Shown: piece by piece, positions 1 to 9,930 of the stretch | Position numbering within the stretch: position 1 is the stretch's first letter | How the letters are laid out: each line of letters starts with the position of its first letter | Source: JBBSDP01 sp963754335 | GTDB lineage: Bacteria > Planctomycetota > Phycisphaerae > Tepidisphaerales > Tepidisphaeraceae | Assembly (NCBI GenBank): GCA_963754335.1 | Contig: CAVWFQ010000004.1 | Location: forward strand, 372,001-436,000 | Direction: 5' to 3' | DNA: 64,000 bases | Translations under genes and position numbers: made by a program | The notes under the pieces: model-generated | Databases searched by the model: none | Told to the model about the DNA's origin: nothing | Seen by the model: only the letters and a program-made list of their open reading frames with translations

Positions 1-3000
1 CCGGAATCCGGGTACTCCGTTAAGGTCCCAGAGCGACTGGAAAGGCCCATGCGGGTGGGGATTGCCTGCTCCAAGCGAACCATCATCCACATCGCGATAG
101 TAAACGATCGCCTGTGCGAGCTGGGCGTTGGTGGCCGGATCGTTGGCCATCGGCAGCGCCGACAGGACGCGCCACGGAGCCGTGTTGATGTTGATGAGGC
201 CTTCAATGGGGACATTGTCTTCGGTCGAGTTGAGCGGAGTATTAGTCGTTAGCGCATTGACGATGTTCGAATCGGCGTTAGCGACCGGCTGCACCATGGT
301 GTTGGCCGAGCCATCAGGATTGTTCGGCGAAATATTGGGCAGATAATCGTCGTGCGGAGCCTGCACCGTAAGGAAATCGAAGAAACGCGTCGCAAAATGA
401 TATGCCGACCATTTGGTCGACCAATCGATGTTCGATGGAGCCGGCATCAGTCCGGCCGGGTGAAAATCGTTGAAGGGAGCCGCCGGATCGTTGATTCCGA
501 ATCCAAGGTCGGCGGGATGAATCGGCGTGAAACGTCCGATGTTTTCAGCGGCATCGTCTCCGGCATCGGTATCGTCGGCGAAGGCGCTGTCCATCGTGAT
601 CGGATTCATTTCAACGATTGCAAGATTGGTTGAGACCTTGATGGTGTACGCGCCGACATACGTGACTTGAAGCATGTCGCCGTTGCGGGCAAATCCGCCA
701 TGCGGAAAGGTCTTGACCTTCGGTCCGCCGAAATCCGTGTTGTTGACCTGAAGGGCAAAGTCCTGGTAGTTGGGCTTATTCGTCTGGGTCGTGTCAGGCT
801 GGCCGACTGTAGAGAGGTCGATCCCGTTGGTCCGCGCGGGACTGACCACATCGGTCCCGACCAGACGCGGCTGCTGTGCGTTGGGAGTCAGGTTGGGGTT
901 GGCCGCTAACGCGTCGGCGGAGGTGTATTTGCCCGGATAGACGAAATGCCAGGCTTTCTGGGCTGGGTCGTTCGGACGAACGTAGTGCCATTCGGCGCTG
1001 GCTGATGTGCCGGAACTGGCCGGGAGTCCGGTGAAATCGTACGAGTCGAGGGGAACAAAATCGCCGACGTTCGACCGCTCGTCATACAGGTTGGTCGGGT
1101 CGTAATGATTCTGAGTGGGATCAGTAAGGTTCTGGTCGGCGGGGTTGGCCGTCATCCACCAGAGTGTTCCATCAGCGCGGCGGGGTCGGAGCAAAACGAG
1201 CTCCTGATCGAATGCGCTGGTCAGGTCATTAACTACCAGCACTGAGGAATTGGAATCGGGTTTGGGAGGATTCGAAACACTACTTGGCGGGGTGGCCGAG
1301 CTCACCAGCACGAGCCGGCCGCCGGCTTTGATGGTGGGGGGAGACGCTTGCCAACTGGTCGTTGAGGTTAATGGGCTGGGGACCAGGGCGAAGAGGGACC
1401 CGACGGACCGATTGATGGTCGCCAGCCGCCAGTTATTCATGACGATGTCGACGTTGTAGGGATTGTAAAGTTCGACCGCCATGTAGCCTGTCTGAGTGGA
1501 CGGATCGTTATTGGCGTACACCTCTGTGATATAGGGTTGCGGCGCTGAACCGAATACGGAGACGGTGTAATTGAGTGCGACATCGCTCGTGACCGGTGGG
1601 GCTACCGACGACGACGAGCCGTCGAATACTGGCGGCGGGGGGGGCGGGGGCCCGGCCCCGAGCGGGTAGACTTGATTCCCGCTCTGGGTCGGCGGAATGT
1701 CCGCATACGGTCCGCTGGTTGGCCCGAAACCCTCAGGACCGCTATCGACAGCCGTATTGCATCCAACAAAAATATTATTCGTGACGTACCACTGAACGCC
1801 CTGTCCCGCCCATCCCGTAGCGTCCCAGTAGACTCCAGTTCCCCACTGCTTGAAATAGTTGTCGTGAATGTTGGTGCCCGAACCGTAGTTCTCCAGCGCA
1901 CCGAGCCCCATGGAATTCTGACCCAGGTGGAGGCTGCCGAGGATCACATTGAAACCGACCTCATTGCCTATGGTAGGAGTAGGCGGATGCCCCAGAGCCT
2001 GTGCGTATTCGACACTATCGTTGGCTTGAGTGGCGATCGACAAAGCGCCACCATAATTGTGCATGACCTTCAAGCCGCCGCCGCTCGTGCCTTGAAGCTC
2101 AATAAAATTGCGTCTTTCGCCATTCGTGACATTGTAGCTGACGGAATTGTTCTGGCTTAAGCCATCGTCGCCGAAATCGAGATGAATGTCTTCAGGGAGC
2201 GCGTTGTCGAAAGTATTCCAGTCGAAGTGCGATCCGATGATGTGCGTTGGCTGGGAACCGATCCCAGTTGCACTCGGGCTGTTCGTAAAATTGTTGTAAC
2301 ACACGTTGCAGTTGCTGACTGTGTTCACGAACACTGCCATCGTCGGCTTAGAGGTCGTGAACGAATTTTCCAGTACGTTGGTCGAGTCCGTATTAGTGAG
2401 CCAAAGGTCGCCGCCTACAAAGTTGATTCCGAGGATAGAGATGTTGTTGCCGGCGGTCGCTGCCATATTCCATTTAAGATTGTCGCCTCCCGTCCAGGTG
2501 AATGTCGCACTGCCACTGGTCGTCGGCCCGGGCGTGGATGTGCCGCCGATTGAAATCGAACGGCTGATCACGTCATAAGGGCTCGCCGTTGAAAGTGATG
2601 AGACGCGAAGCTGCTCCGCGTTGACCGCTGCAAGAGCGGCGCGAAGCTGAAGAGTCTGGTAAGGCGTTAGTCCCGCGATCGCCCCGCCGCCGGGACCTCC
2701 GGTATAGGTTCGGTTGCCGAGCAAACTCAAGGTGGAGGAAATATTGTAGTTTCCGGCGAAAGTGAGGGTGGCTCCGGGGGGAGAAGAGTTGATCGCCGCC
2801 TGGATGGAGGCCGTATCGTCTCCGCCGGTCGGTGCTACCGCGATCGTGGCTCCGGCGGCTGGCGCAGCGGAGTTGCCGTTCGCGGTGGTGTTCACCGCCA
2901 CCGCGCTGCGCATGGGATTGCGGAACATTCGTGTATCCGTACCCGCCGGCACGCTGCTCTGCGTGTCGGCCATAACGTTCCAGAACGCAAGCCAAAGCTG

Positions 3001-4548
3001 GGCGAACTGCGCTGTGTTGATTCCGGTGCGTGTTGGATAATCAATCCAGGGCTGCGGCGCCCACACCAGCTGGCTGATGGGAACGGTGAGCGGAGGCCCC
3101 TGCGGGTTACTTGGATCCGCATCGCTTTCGGTTTGGCCGACCGGCAGGACCGCGCCGACTGCGCCACCGCCGGTCGGGCGAATGCAAACGTAACTGCGAT
3201 TATCAAAGCGAACCCAATCGCCGTAAATATACGACGCTTTGGGATCCCAGGGCTTCTGTGCAGGCGTGGCGTTCGCGACCGGGTTTGAGAAAAAAGCTCC
3301 TTTGTCCGAATATCGATTCGGCGCGAAGTTGCTCACGGGAGTGTGGGCCGCCATCAGTGCTCGACGCGGAAGGTACGTCGCCGGGCTGCCCGGAGTCTCC
3401 GATTCAAAGGCGAAGTCTTGGGCATACCATCGTGCCACCTGGTCCGGGCTGAACGGCGAAGTTGGAACGAATTTCGAGTTGCCCGGCGTGTTCAGCAGGG
3501 AGGATTGAAGCGCCCGTTCGACCACGCTGGCGCTGGCCGACGAATTGCTCACACAGAATCGATAGGCCAGCGCAATGGCGTCGCTGGCGGACAATGACTG
3601 ATACCGTGCCCCCGGGACGTTCCATCCGGGATTCTGATAGCGGCGTCCAAGCTGATGCCACATCGCGTCGTAGACCGACAGGAACTGAAACGGCATCGGA
3701 GCGCCGCTGTCGCTCAGCGGAAGCAGGCTCGCAGCGGCAGCGTTGAAGCGATACTGGTCGAGCTGGGCAAGTTCCCCGGCGCCGCCAACCAAAAGGCTTT
3801 GCAGATCAACATTGGCAGGAAAGAAATCTCCCGGCAGGCTGGCCGCCACGGCATTGCGCGACTCGGCGATCGAGGCATCGAGTGCCGAATTATTGTCGAG
3901 AACGCGCACTGCGGCGTAATACGTGATCCCGTTCAGCTCGCCGATCGGAATGCGCCAAAGGCCGGCATCGACGATTCCGTCTCCGCTGGCACTGGCGGCC
4001 AGATAAGTCTGCCCGCTCGACGCATCAAAAAACGCCGGATATTGGACAATCTGTCCATTCACAGTAACGGGAATAGAAGTCGCGGCGAGGTTTTCCCGAG
4101 TGGTGTAAGTGACGGGCTGTCCGTTAAGCGAATAGGGAGATTCAAACGGAACGCCGGTTGGGGAAACCGCGATAAAGCGCCATCCTGGCTGATTCGACGC
4201 CATCAGGACCGGTACGCGCGATCCCCACCAGTTTTCGTCCGAAGGGCTGTTCCAGTGATGATACGTGGGTCCGACCGGCGCACTGCTCGGGGCATTGCTC
4301 GCGGTTCGGATCAGATCCTGCTCCATCTGCACGACCGCCTGGAGGAGAAGGTCGATTTCAGTATTGAACGAGTTCTGCTGCGCGGAATAGCGGTCCACGC
4401 GCGCGGAGGTGATGTAGGCGGTGCCCATCAACGCCATCAAAACGAGCAACGCCACCACGACGATCAAAACCGATCCTGGCCGGGCTTGTCGAAATCGGGC
4501 CTCAAGAAACTTCGAAAAACGGTGAGATCGTTCAAAACTGCGGAACAT
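1..4548 (-). CDS. Giant GspK/PilX-like pseudopilin with inserted pectate-lyase-type beta-helix (3' end beyond window)
   Basis: One frame stays open from an ATG at 4548 to the left edge, at least 1516 codons. GGAGG at 4553-4557 lies five bases before the ATG and fixes the start. Residues 25-48 are a hydrophobic prepilin-like segment (RPGSVLIVVVALLVLMALMG). Around residues 428-460 there is a CBM5/12-like stretch (SYIYGDWVRFDNRSYVC). Residues about 565-970 start with GGDDTASIQAAIN, the opening signature of pectate-lyase-type right-handed beta-helices, and resemble the two LEPR beta-helix proteins of this window (ENYGSGTNIHDNY is shared). A lamin-tail-like segment follows (YITEVYANN, about 1003-1050). 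Near 1447, GLININTAPWRVLSALP is the NxNTA motif of T2SS GspK and Verru_Chthon-type proteins. Inferred role: minor pseudopilin or pseudopilus tip protein with a carbohydrate-binding or surface module. The fusion is unusual; the exact function is unknown. Confidence 0.85.
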   Translation of the reverse strand, partial: MFRSFERSHRFSKFLEARFRQARPGSVLIVVVALLVLMALMGTAYITSARVDRYSAQQNSFNTEIDLLLQAVVQMEQDLIRTASNAPSSAPVGPTYHHWNSPSDENWWGSRVPVLMASNQPGWRFIAVSPTGVPFESPYSLNGQPVTYTTRENLAATSIPVTVNGQIVQYPAFFDASSGQTYLAASASGDGIVDAGLWRIPIGELNGITYYAAVRVLDNNSALDASIAESRNAVAASLPGDFFPANVDLQSLLVGGAGELAQLDQYRFNAAAASLLPLSDSGAPMPFQFLSVYDAMWHQLGRRYQNPGWNVPGARYQSLSASDAIALAYRFCVSNSSASASVVERALQSSLLNTPGNSKFVPTSPFSPDQVARWYAQDFAFESETPGSPATYLPRRALMAAHTPVSNFAPNRYSDKGAFFSNPVANATPAQKPWDPKASYIYGDWVRFDNRSYVCIRPTGGGAVGAVLPVGQTESDADPSNPQGPPLTVPISQLVWAPQPWIDYPTRTGINTAQFAQLWLAFWNVMADTQSSVPAGTDTRMFRNPMRSAVAVNTTANGNSAAPAAGATIAVAPTGGDDTASIQAAINSSPPGATLTFAGNYNISSTLSLLGNRTYTGGPGGGAIAGLTPYQTLQLRAALAAVNAEQLRVSSLSTASPYDVISRSISIGGTSTPGPTTSGSATFTWTGGDNLKWNMAATAGNNISILGINFVGGDLWLTNTDSTNVLENSFTTSKPTMAVFVNTVSNCNVCYNNFTNSPSATGIGSQPTHIIGSHFDWNTFDNALPEDIHLDFGDDGLSQNNSVSYNVTNGERRNFIELQGTSGGGLKVMHNYGGALSIATQANDSVEYAQALGHPPTPTIGNEVGFNVILGSLHLGQNSMGLGALENYGSGTNIHDNYFKQWGTGVYWDATGWAGQGVQWYVTNNIFVGCNTAVDSGPEGFGPTSGPYADIPPTQSGNQVYPLGAGPPPPPPPVFDGSSSSVAPPVTSDVALNYTVSVFGSAPQPYITEVYANNDPSTQTGYMAVELYNPYNVDIVMNNWRLATINRSVGSLFALVPSPLTSTTSWQASPPTIKAGGRLVLVSSATPPSSVSNPPKPDSNSSVLVVNDLTSAFDQELVLLRPRRADGTLWWMTANPADQNLTDPTQNHYDPTNLYDERSNVGDFVPLDSYDFTGLPASSGTSASAEWHYVRPNDPAQKAWHFVYPGKYTSADALAANPNLTPNAQQPRLVGTDVVSPARTNGIDLSTVGQPDTTQTNKPNYQDFALQVNNTDFGGPKVKTFPHGGFARNGDMLQVTYVGAYTIKVSTNLAIVEMNPITMDSAFADDTDAGDDAAENIGRFTPIHPADLGFGINDPAAPFNDFHPAGLMPAPSNIDWSTKWSAYHFATRFFDFLTVQAPHDDYLPNISPNNPDGSANTMVQPVANADSNIVNALTTNTPLNSTEDNVPIEGLININTAPWRVLSALPMANDPATNAQLAQAIVYYRDVDDGSLGAGNPHPHGPFQSLWDLNGVPGFR

Positions 4549-4938
4549 ACGGCCTCCGGGATGTCGTTTCGATGGCGTGTGGATCACATGATCGCGTTTT
4601 TATCGGCCTGCGTCAACGTAGAATGACGGCCACGACAGAGTTTTTCGAATAGCGCGGTTGGCATGCGACTGACGAATTAGAACAATTTTTTTAAAGACGC
4701 GGGTTGCGGATCTAAGCGAGCCGGAATCCTATTCAGTTACGCCTTCGAAAGATGGCGGTTCGAGTGCTTTGTGCTTCCAGGTTGAGGAAATTCTGTCTCG
4801 AGCGAGGTTGCCTGGACATGAGGGGCCGGTGACTTATTCTGGTGAGGGATTTAATCTTTGACGATATATCGATGACCGAAAGAAGCGGTTCCCTAACGAG
4901 TTCTTAGCGAAACTGAGCCACGCTTTACCTGAATTGCC
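4549..4938. other. Intergenic region between divergent genes
   Basis: This 390-base spacer separates the minus-strand pseudopilin from the plus-strand GT87 gene, so it should hold both promoters. It is AT-richer than its surroundings (for example around 4680-4700). Apart from the ribosome binding site at 4553-4557, I see no gene, convincing promoter box or repeat. Confidence 0.5.
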
Positions 4939-6324
4939 ATGGAAGAATCCAATATTGATTCGAAGCGAGGAAGCCGAGAGTCAATCGTGAAGTGGCTTGT
5001 TTTCCTTGTGATCCTGGTCATCGCAATGCCAGGCGCATACCGGCTGATAACGCGTGGATTGCCTCCCGCCATTGCACGCTCGCCCGATATCCGGCCCACC
5101 TTTTTGTGCGCGCTCTGGATTCAAGGCAATAACCCCTACTCCCGCGAGCAACAGATCATCCAATGGTCGCAGGTCAAAGGAGCGGGCGAAGAAGAAATGG
5201 ATTCGACTGAATGGTCCAAGGAGTGTCCGCTCTACCCGCCAGGTTTATGTGCCCTTGTTGCGCCTTTGACTTTGCTGCCTTGGAAGTTGGTTCGAATCTT
5301 AGTGCTGGTCGCGAACCTGGGGTTGTGTTTTCTCGCGTGGATCGGACTCGCGCGGGTGATGCAGATGCCTCTTGGCGGCTGGCGCGCTTTGCTGTTCGGC
5401 GCGCTCTGGCTTTCGGTGGGGCCCTTTATTACCTGCATTCACCTGGCGAACCCCGCCCTTCCCGCCATCATGCTGGGCATACTTGCGGTTTGCCTGGCCA
5501 CGGAGCATCACGACATCGCCGCGGGAATTTTGATCGGATTGTCGGCTGTCATCAAACCGCAGCTCGCCGGGGCGTTGTTGCTTTGCTACATGGTTCGGGG
5601 GCGGCCGCGTATCTGGGTCATGGCTCTTTCACTGTTTTGTCTCTTCGAGATCATCGGCATTGGACGTCTATGGATCGGCCACGTGGATTGGGTGCCGACG
5701 CTCAAGTCCAATCTCGCATTCATAAACGGCCCGGGAGGGTGGAATGATGCCAGCATGATGAATCCCGTGCGCTGGCAACTCATCAACCTTCAAGTTCCAC
5801 TTTTCGCAATTCTGTCGAACCGGGTGGCGGTAAACGGGTTGGCCTGGGCGATCGTGGCCGTAATAGGCCTGTTCTACTTGATCGCGCTGCGACGAGGGCG
5901 TTATCCTGCAAATGAGCTTCTTCTGGTAGGAATTCCGTTGGTTCTCTGTTTGCTCCCAGTCTACCATCGATATTATGATTCACTCGTACTCGTCATACCA
6001 ATCGCCTGGTCGATTGGTTCTCTGTGTACGCCGCGCCGTTACCATGCGATCGTTATCCTTCTCTGCACGATCCCCTTTTATGTCTCGGGTGCGTTTGTAT
6101 TGAATCAGTTGCAAGAGGCTCACCGCATTCCGATGCCCCTTCTGAAGTCGATGCTGTGGAGCGTCCTCATTCTTCCTCATCAAACCTGGTTCCTGATCTT
6201 GATCTGTTTAGTCATGTTGCATGCGATGTGGACCACAAACGGGGATCAGTCGGAACGTGAATTAAAGAAACCAGACGGTTTTCCGAAAGTCGCCGCGCCC
6301 GCAACGGGCAGGCTCACGGCTTAG
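4939..6324 (+). CDS. GT87 (DUF2029)-type polyprenol-phosphate mannosyltransferase-like membrane protein
   Basis: 461 residues with about ten hydrophobic segments, the first at residues 18-38. The family pattern is visible: an Asp in the first extracytoplasmic loop (SPDIRPTF), then QGNNPYS and LYPPGLCALVAPLTLLPW, as in GT87 enzymes that move mannose from polyprenyl-phosphate to a lipid or glycan outside the membrane. The start is the first ATG after an upstream stop; no strong Shine-Dalgarno sequence is visible. It lies next to an O-antigen-ligase-like gene, which suggests surface glycan assembly. The sugar and acceptor cannot be read from sequence. Confidence 0.75.
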   Translation: MEESNIDSKRGSRESIVKWLVFLVILVIAMPGAYRLITRGLPPAIARSPDIRPTFLCALWIQGNNPYSREQQIIQWSQVKGAGEEEMDSTEWSKECPLYPPGLCALVAPLTLLPWKLVRILVLVANLGLCFLAWIGLARVMQMPLGGWRALLFGALWLSVGPFITCIHLANPALPAIMLGILAVCLATEHHDIAAGILIGLSAVIKPQLAGALLLCYMVRGRPRIWVMALSLFCLFEIIGIGRLWIGHVDWVPTLKSNLAFINGPGGWNDASMMNPVRWQLINLQVPLFAILSNRVAVNGLAWAIVAVIGLFYLIALRRGRYPANELLLVGIPLVLCLLPVYHRYYDSLVLVIPIAWSIGSLCTPRRYHAIVILLCTIPFYVSGAFVLNQLQEAHRIPMPLLKSMLWSVLILPHQTWFLILICLVMLHAMWTTNGDQSERELKKPDGFPKVAAPATGRLTA

Positions 6325-6675
6325 GGCTGTGGTTATCGGAACACAGAAGCCTTAAAAACGCTCAGTTCTTGCGAATGGGTCGCTGCCATCCCTGCACCTC
6401 CGCGTGAGAAAGCAAAGCGCATCCATCGAGAATCGCGAGCGCAACCCTGACACGCGCCGAACCGTCGCTGCACTTCAATCGCGGACGCTCTAATTTCCCT
6501 CTTCCCGTCGCCCGGGCGCGCTTTATGCCGTTTGGGTAATCGCGCCGTTCAAGGCCAACCAAATTAGCCAAATTATCTTCATCCATGCGCTCAGCGGGCG
6601 TTGAGGCGCGTCCGATGAGTTAGCCAACACGGGACGAATTGGTCGCCCAAAGACAATTTTTTGAGGGAGAAATCG
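6325..6675. other. Intergenic region upstream of LEPR beta-helix gene
   Basis: About 350 bases without a credible gene; a 74-residue minus-strand frame here has no family features. The last bases carry GAGGGAG (6663-6669), the ribosome binding site of the next gene. No terminator is obvious after the GT87 gene. Confidence 0.5.
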
Positions 6676-9447
6676 ATGAAAAAGTCCACCGATCGTCAAA
6701 CCAGGCCCCGGAATCCTTTCGAAATTCTTGAATCGCGCGTGATGATGAGCGTCACGCCGACGGTGCACGACGGTGGAGGCACCCAGCTCCTGAGCAGTTC
6801 CATGGTGCAGAGCGGGACGGCCAATGATCCGAATGTTTATCAAAACTATCTTGTCCGCTCGGAGCTGAACCTGACCAACATCAGCAATGTCACGATCACC
6901 AAATGCGACATCGGGGGTTGGGGTTCGGCCAACAACGGCATCTTCGTGAATACGATCAGCAATGTCTCGATCGTCGGAAACACGTTCCACAACTTGCCCA
7001 GCAGCAATGGCATCGGCGCCAATGCCACCAATATTGTCGACTGCCACTTCGATGATAACACCTTCGAGGGCGATAGCTCGTCGGCGAACTCGGGGACGAA
7101 CTATGTCTGCGAACCCATCCACCTGGATTTCGGCCTCAGCGGAACTGCGCAAAACGATACGATCAACGGAAACGTGTTTCAAACCTATCGACGTAACGCC
7201 ATCGAGATTCAGGGCGTAAGCTCCGGTGGTTTGCAGGTTGACCACAACTATATTGGCGTCCCGATGAAGGAAGACAGTCACATGGCGATGTCGATCGCCA
7301 CCGGCGACAATACGACGATCCCCGGCGCCAAGACCAGCGGCAATGAGATCGCCTATAACACGGTCCTGGGCAGCTCCAGCTCGGGTACGACGTCGGGCGG
7401 GGCCATCGAGAACTACGGATCGGGGACCAACATCCACGACAATTACATCACCCAGTGGGGGTCGGGAATTTTCTGGAACTGGACGGGACTCGATGGAAAC
7501 GTTTCCTGGCATGAGACGAATAACACATTCGTCGGATGCGGTACGCCACTGGCAGGCAGTGAAGGATTCGGGACGGCGGCTCAGAATATTCAGCCGACCC
7601 AAAGCGGCAATCAGATTTTTGCCGGCAATGCGGCAAATGCCCCCGCGGCACCCTCCATTGCGCAAACAACCGACGGTGCGAATACTGCAACACCGACGCC
7701 AACGCCGACCGTCGCCCCGACCTTTACCGCAACTGCGGGTTCTGACGGAGTTGACCTGACGCTGCCCGCGGGCGGCGGAACGTTGACCTGGACCGCCACC
7801 GGCAATTCCGGCAGCCCTCTTTCCAATCCGACCTCCGGCGAAACCCACACGACGGTGATTCCCGCCGGAACTACCACCTTCGTCGATACCAGCGTGCCCA
7901 ATAACTGGCAGGTCTATTACACCTTCAGCGGTTCGCCGGGCGGAGTTTTGCTGACGACTCAGACAAGCCAAAGCTCTGCTGCCACCCCGACCGCGACTCC
8001 GACCCCGACTGTCACCACGGCCCCGGTTACGTCGAATCTGACAGCGACCGCGCAGGCGAATGGCGTTCACCTGACATTGCCTGCGGGAGGCGGTACGCTC
8101 ACGTGGACTGCGACCGGCAATACCGGAAGCCCGCTGGTCAATCCGACATCAGCCGAGACAAACTCAATCACCATTGCCGCTGGAACGACGAACTATGTCG
8201 ACACCAGTGTGCCCAATAACTGGGAAGTCTACTACACCTTCAGCGGTGCTGCGGGGCAAAGTGCCCTGGTCAGGACGGTGACCAATCAGGTTTTCTCGAC
8301 AACCTCGTCGACTCCGCCGGTCGTCTCTTCGACGCCTGGTTCTGACGGTTCGTCCTCGTCAGTCCCTGTTTCGACGTCGACCGGTTCGGATTCCAGCACC
8401 CCGGCAAATCCAGTGACCACTGCCGGTTGGACCAACACAGACCTGGGATCAACCGTTTCGGCGGGGTCGTCCAGCGTTACAGGCGGGGTCTTTACGATCG
8501 ATTCACCCGTTGCTGATACCACGCAATCGCCGGTGGCGTCCCATTTCGTCTATCAATCGCTCGGCCAGAAGAGTTCGATCACCGTGCATCTGAGCGAAGT
8601 CGAAGGAACCGCCGGTTTGAAGTTGGCCAGCGATCTACAAAGCGGCGATCCGACCGCATCGCTGATGACAGACGCCAGCGGCAACGTTACTTTTGCGACT
8701 CAGGGAGCCACCAGCGCGTCGAGTTCCTCGGGAAGCGTGCAAGCCAAGGGCGATACATGGCTGAAACTCGTCCGTAATGGCAGCCGGGTCATCGGATATG
8801 CTTCGAGCGACGGCGCGACCTGGCAGAAGATCGGTTCGGCGAATCTCAACTTGCCCAACTCGGTCGATGCCGGCATGGCCGTGTCGAGCCAGACCAACGG
8901 CGCCGGCGGTTCGGCGCAGTTTTCAAATGTCGCCGTGAACGGGGCGGCATCCAGCACCGGTGCCAGCACGCCGACGGTCAGTGCCGACAAGAATACGACG
9001 CCGATGATCGGCGCCGGAAATGGGCTCAAGGCGCAGATGTATTCGAATATCAGTCGCGCAGGAAAGGCCGTTTCCGGAACGGATGCGGCCGTCAACTTCA
9101 ACTGGGGGCAAGCGACTCCCAACACCGCGATTTCGTCGACGCCTTATAGCGTTCGCTGGACCGGAAACGTTGAAGCGGAATACAGCGATGTCTACACCCT
9201 GTCAGTGAATTCTGATTCTGGCGTCAAGCTTTTTGTGAATGGCAGCCCTGTCATTCATGATTGGCAAAAGACCAGCACCGGGTCGCAGACCGGGACGGTC
9301 GCGATGGAGGCGGGAAAGCAATATCACGTCCGCCTGGTGTACGGCGAAAAGGGCGATTCCGACTCGAACGTGAGCCTCAACTGGTCCAGCGATCATCAGA
9401 CTTCCGAGGTCATTCCGCAGTCGCAGCTCTTCAGCGACGCGGCCTGA
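6676..9447 (+). CDS. Exported LEPR-motif right-handed beta-helix protein with FN3-like, LamG-like and PA14 modules
   Basis: 923 residues from the ATG at 6676, chosen over an upstream TTG because GAGGGAG sits just before it. Residues about 15-26 read FEILESRVMMSV, the planctomycete LEPR-type N-terminal sorting motif, not a standard signal peptide. Residues about 30-320 are a right-handed beta-helix (NISNVTITKCDIGG, ISNVSIVGNTFHN turns). Two repeats follow (about 345-425 and 445-540; both contain LTLPAGGGTLTWTATGN and DTSVPNNW). Next come a DUF1349/LamG-like sandwich (about 590-760, ending AQFSNVAVNG) and a C-terminal PA14 domain (DVYTLSVNSDSGVKLFVNG). Inferred: secreted surface protein that binds or modifies polysaccharide; no catalytic residues could be assigned. 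Its first third is duplicated at 11.7-12.7 kb. Confidence 0.85.
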   Translation: MKKSTDRQTRPRNPFEILESRVMMSVTPTVHDGGGTQLLSSSMVQSGTANDPNVYQNYLVRSELNLTNISNVTITKCDIGGWGSANNGIFVNTISNVSIVGNTFHNLPSSNGIGANATNIVDCHFDDNTFEGDSSSANSGTNYVCEPIHLDFGLSGTAQNDTINGNVFQTYRRNAIEIQGVSSGGLQVDHNYIGVPMKEDSHMAMSIATGDNTTIPGAKTSGNEIAYNTVLGSSSSGTTSGGAIENYGSGTNIHDNYITQWGSGIFWNWTGLDGNVSWHETNNTFVGCGTPLAGSEGFGTAAQNIQPTQSGNQIFAGNAANAPAAPSIAQTTDGANTATPTPTPTVAPTFTATAGSDGVDLTLPAGGGTLTWTATGNSGSPLSNPTSGETHTTVIPAGTTTFVDTSVPNNWQVYYTFSGSPGGVLLTTQTSQSSAATPTATPTPTVTTAPVTSNLTATAQANGVHLTLPAGGGTLTWTATGNTGSPLVNPTSAETNSITIAAGTTNYVDTSVPNNWEVYYTFSGAAGQSALVRTVTNQVFSTTSSTPPVVSSTPGSDGSSSSVPVSTSTGSDSSTPANPVTTAGWTNTDLGSTVSAGSSSVTGGVFTIDSPVADTTQSPVASHFVYQSLGQKSSITVHLSEVEGTAGLKLASDLQSGDPTASLMTDASGNVTFATQGATSASSSSGSVQAKGDTWLKLVRNGSRVIGYASSDGATWQKIGSANLNLPNSVDAGMAVSSQTNGAGGSAQFSNVAVNGAASSTGASTPTVSADKNTTPMIGAGNGLKAQMYSNISRAGKAVSGTDAAVNFNWGQATPNTAISSTPYSVRWTGNVEAEYSDVYTLSVNSDSGVKLFVNGSPVIHDWQKTSTGSQTGTVAMEAGKQYHVRLVYGEKGDSDSNVSLNWSSDHQTSEVIPQSQLFSDAA
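6739..7748 (+). repeat. Long inverted repeat, copy A (beta-helix coding segment)
   Basis: This segment matches the reverse complement of 11688-12740 almost base for base (about 95% by eye over sampled stretches, for instance from the shared GTCACGCCGACGGTGCACGA onward). Both copies encode the same beta-helix in frame. Copy B differs mainly by an expanded PT-repeat tail. Confidence 0.85.
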
Positions 9448-9503
9448 GGTTGACGCTGAAATCAAACAGTTCCGGAACTATCGAATACTCTTAGACGAAT
9501 GAG

Positions 9504-9540
9504 GCATTTGGCCGGCATGATTGCCGGCCAAATGCTTTTT
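9504..9540 (+). terminator. Intrinsic terminator after the LEPR beta-helix gene
   Basis: A perfect 14-bp stem GCATTTGGCCGGCA (9504-9517) with its complement at 9522-9535 closes on a TGAT loop, followed by five T. It lies 56 bases after the stop codon. Confidence 0.92.
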
Positions 9541-9930
9541 GGATGAATTGAATGTTGTGTCGTCCCAGGGTCGGTGGCATCATCGCGAAACGAAAAATGG
9601 TTGATGACGGAAGCCTCGCCTCGCAAGAGGTGTGGGAAAGGCTTGCCCACTAAAATCGTTCCGATAACATGGCAGCTGCCAAGGCAGTCGGAAGTGAATA
9701 ACTCAGAATATTCCGTTTTGGCTGCTGAGCGGCGGTTACTTCCTGGAATTCCAGGCCTCGATGCGCCGGCTGGTGCTGCAGCTTTGCCCCTCGCCAAGGG
9801 TCCAATCTCGAGGGCCTCAAGGAACCGTAAATTTCACAATCGCCTGAGCCGATAATTTGGTCTGAAGGCTCAGTTTCTTCCGCCTGCGCCGCTCGTCTCA
9901 TAAACGTCGTTTGGAAACCGGTGGTTGATC
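9541..9930. other. Intergenic region upstream of O-antigen-ligase-like gene
   Basis: 390 bases with no frame that looks coding on either strand. It follows the terminator at 9504-9540, so it should contain the promoter of the downstream membrane protein. No clear box or repeat was recognised. Confidence 0.45.

Noticed and set aside
3655..4626. 323-residue plus-strand frame
   Set aside because: It lies opposite the pseudopilin gene, is Arg/Gly-rich with no domain pattern, and mirrors its codon structure. It is a shadow frame.
6523..8070. 515-residue minus-strand frame
   Set aside because: Antisense to the LEPR beta-helix gene. The same antisense peptide appears opposite the second copy (11878-12975), as expected from duplicated DNA, not from selection on both strands.
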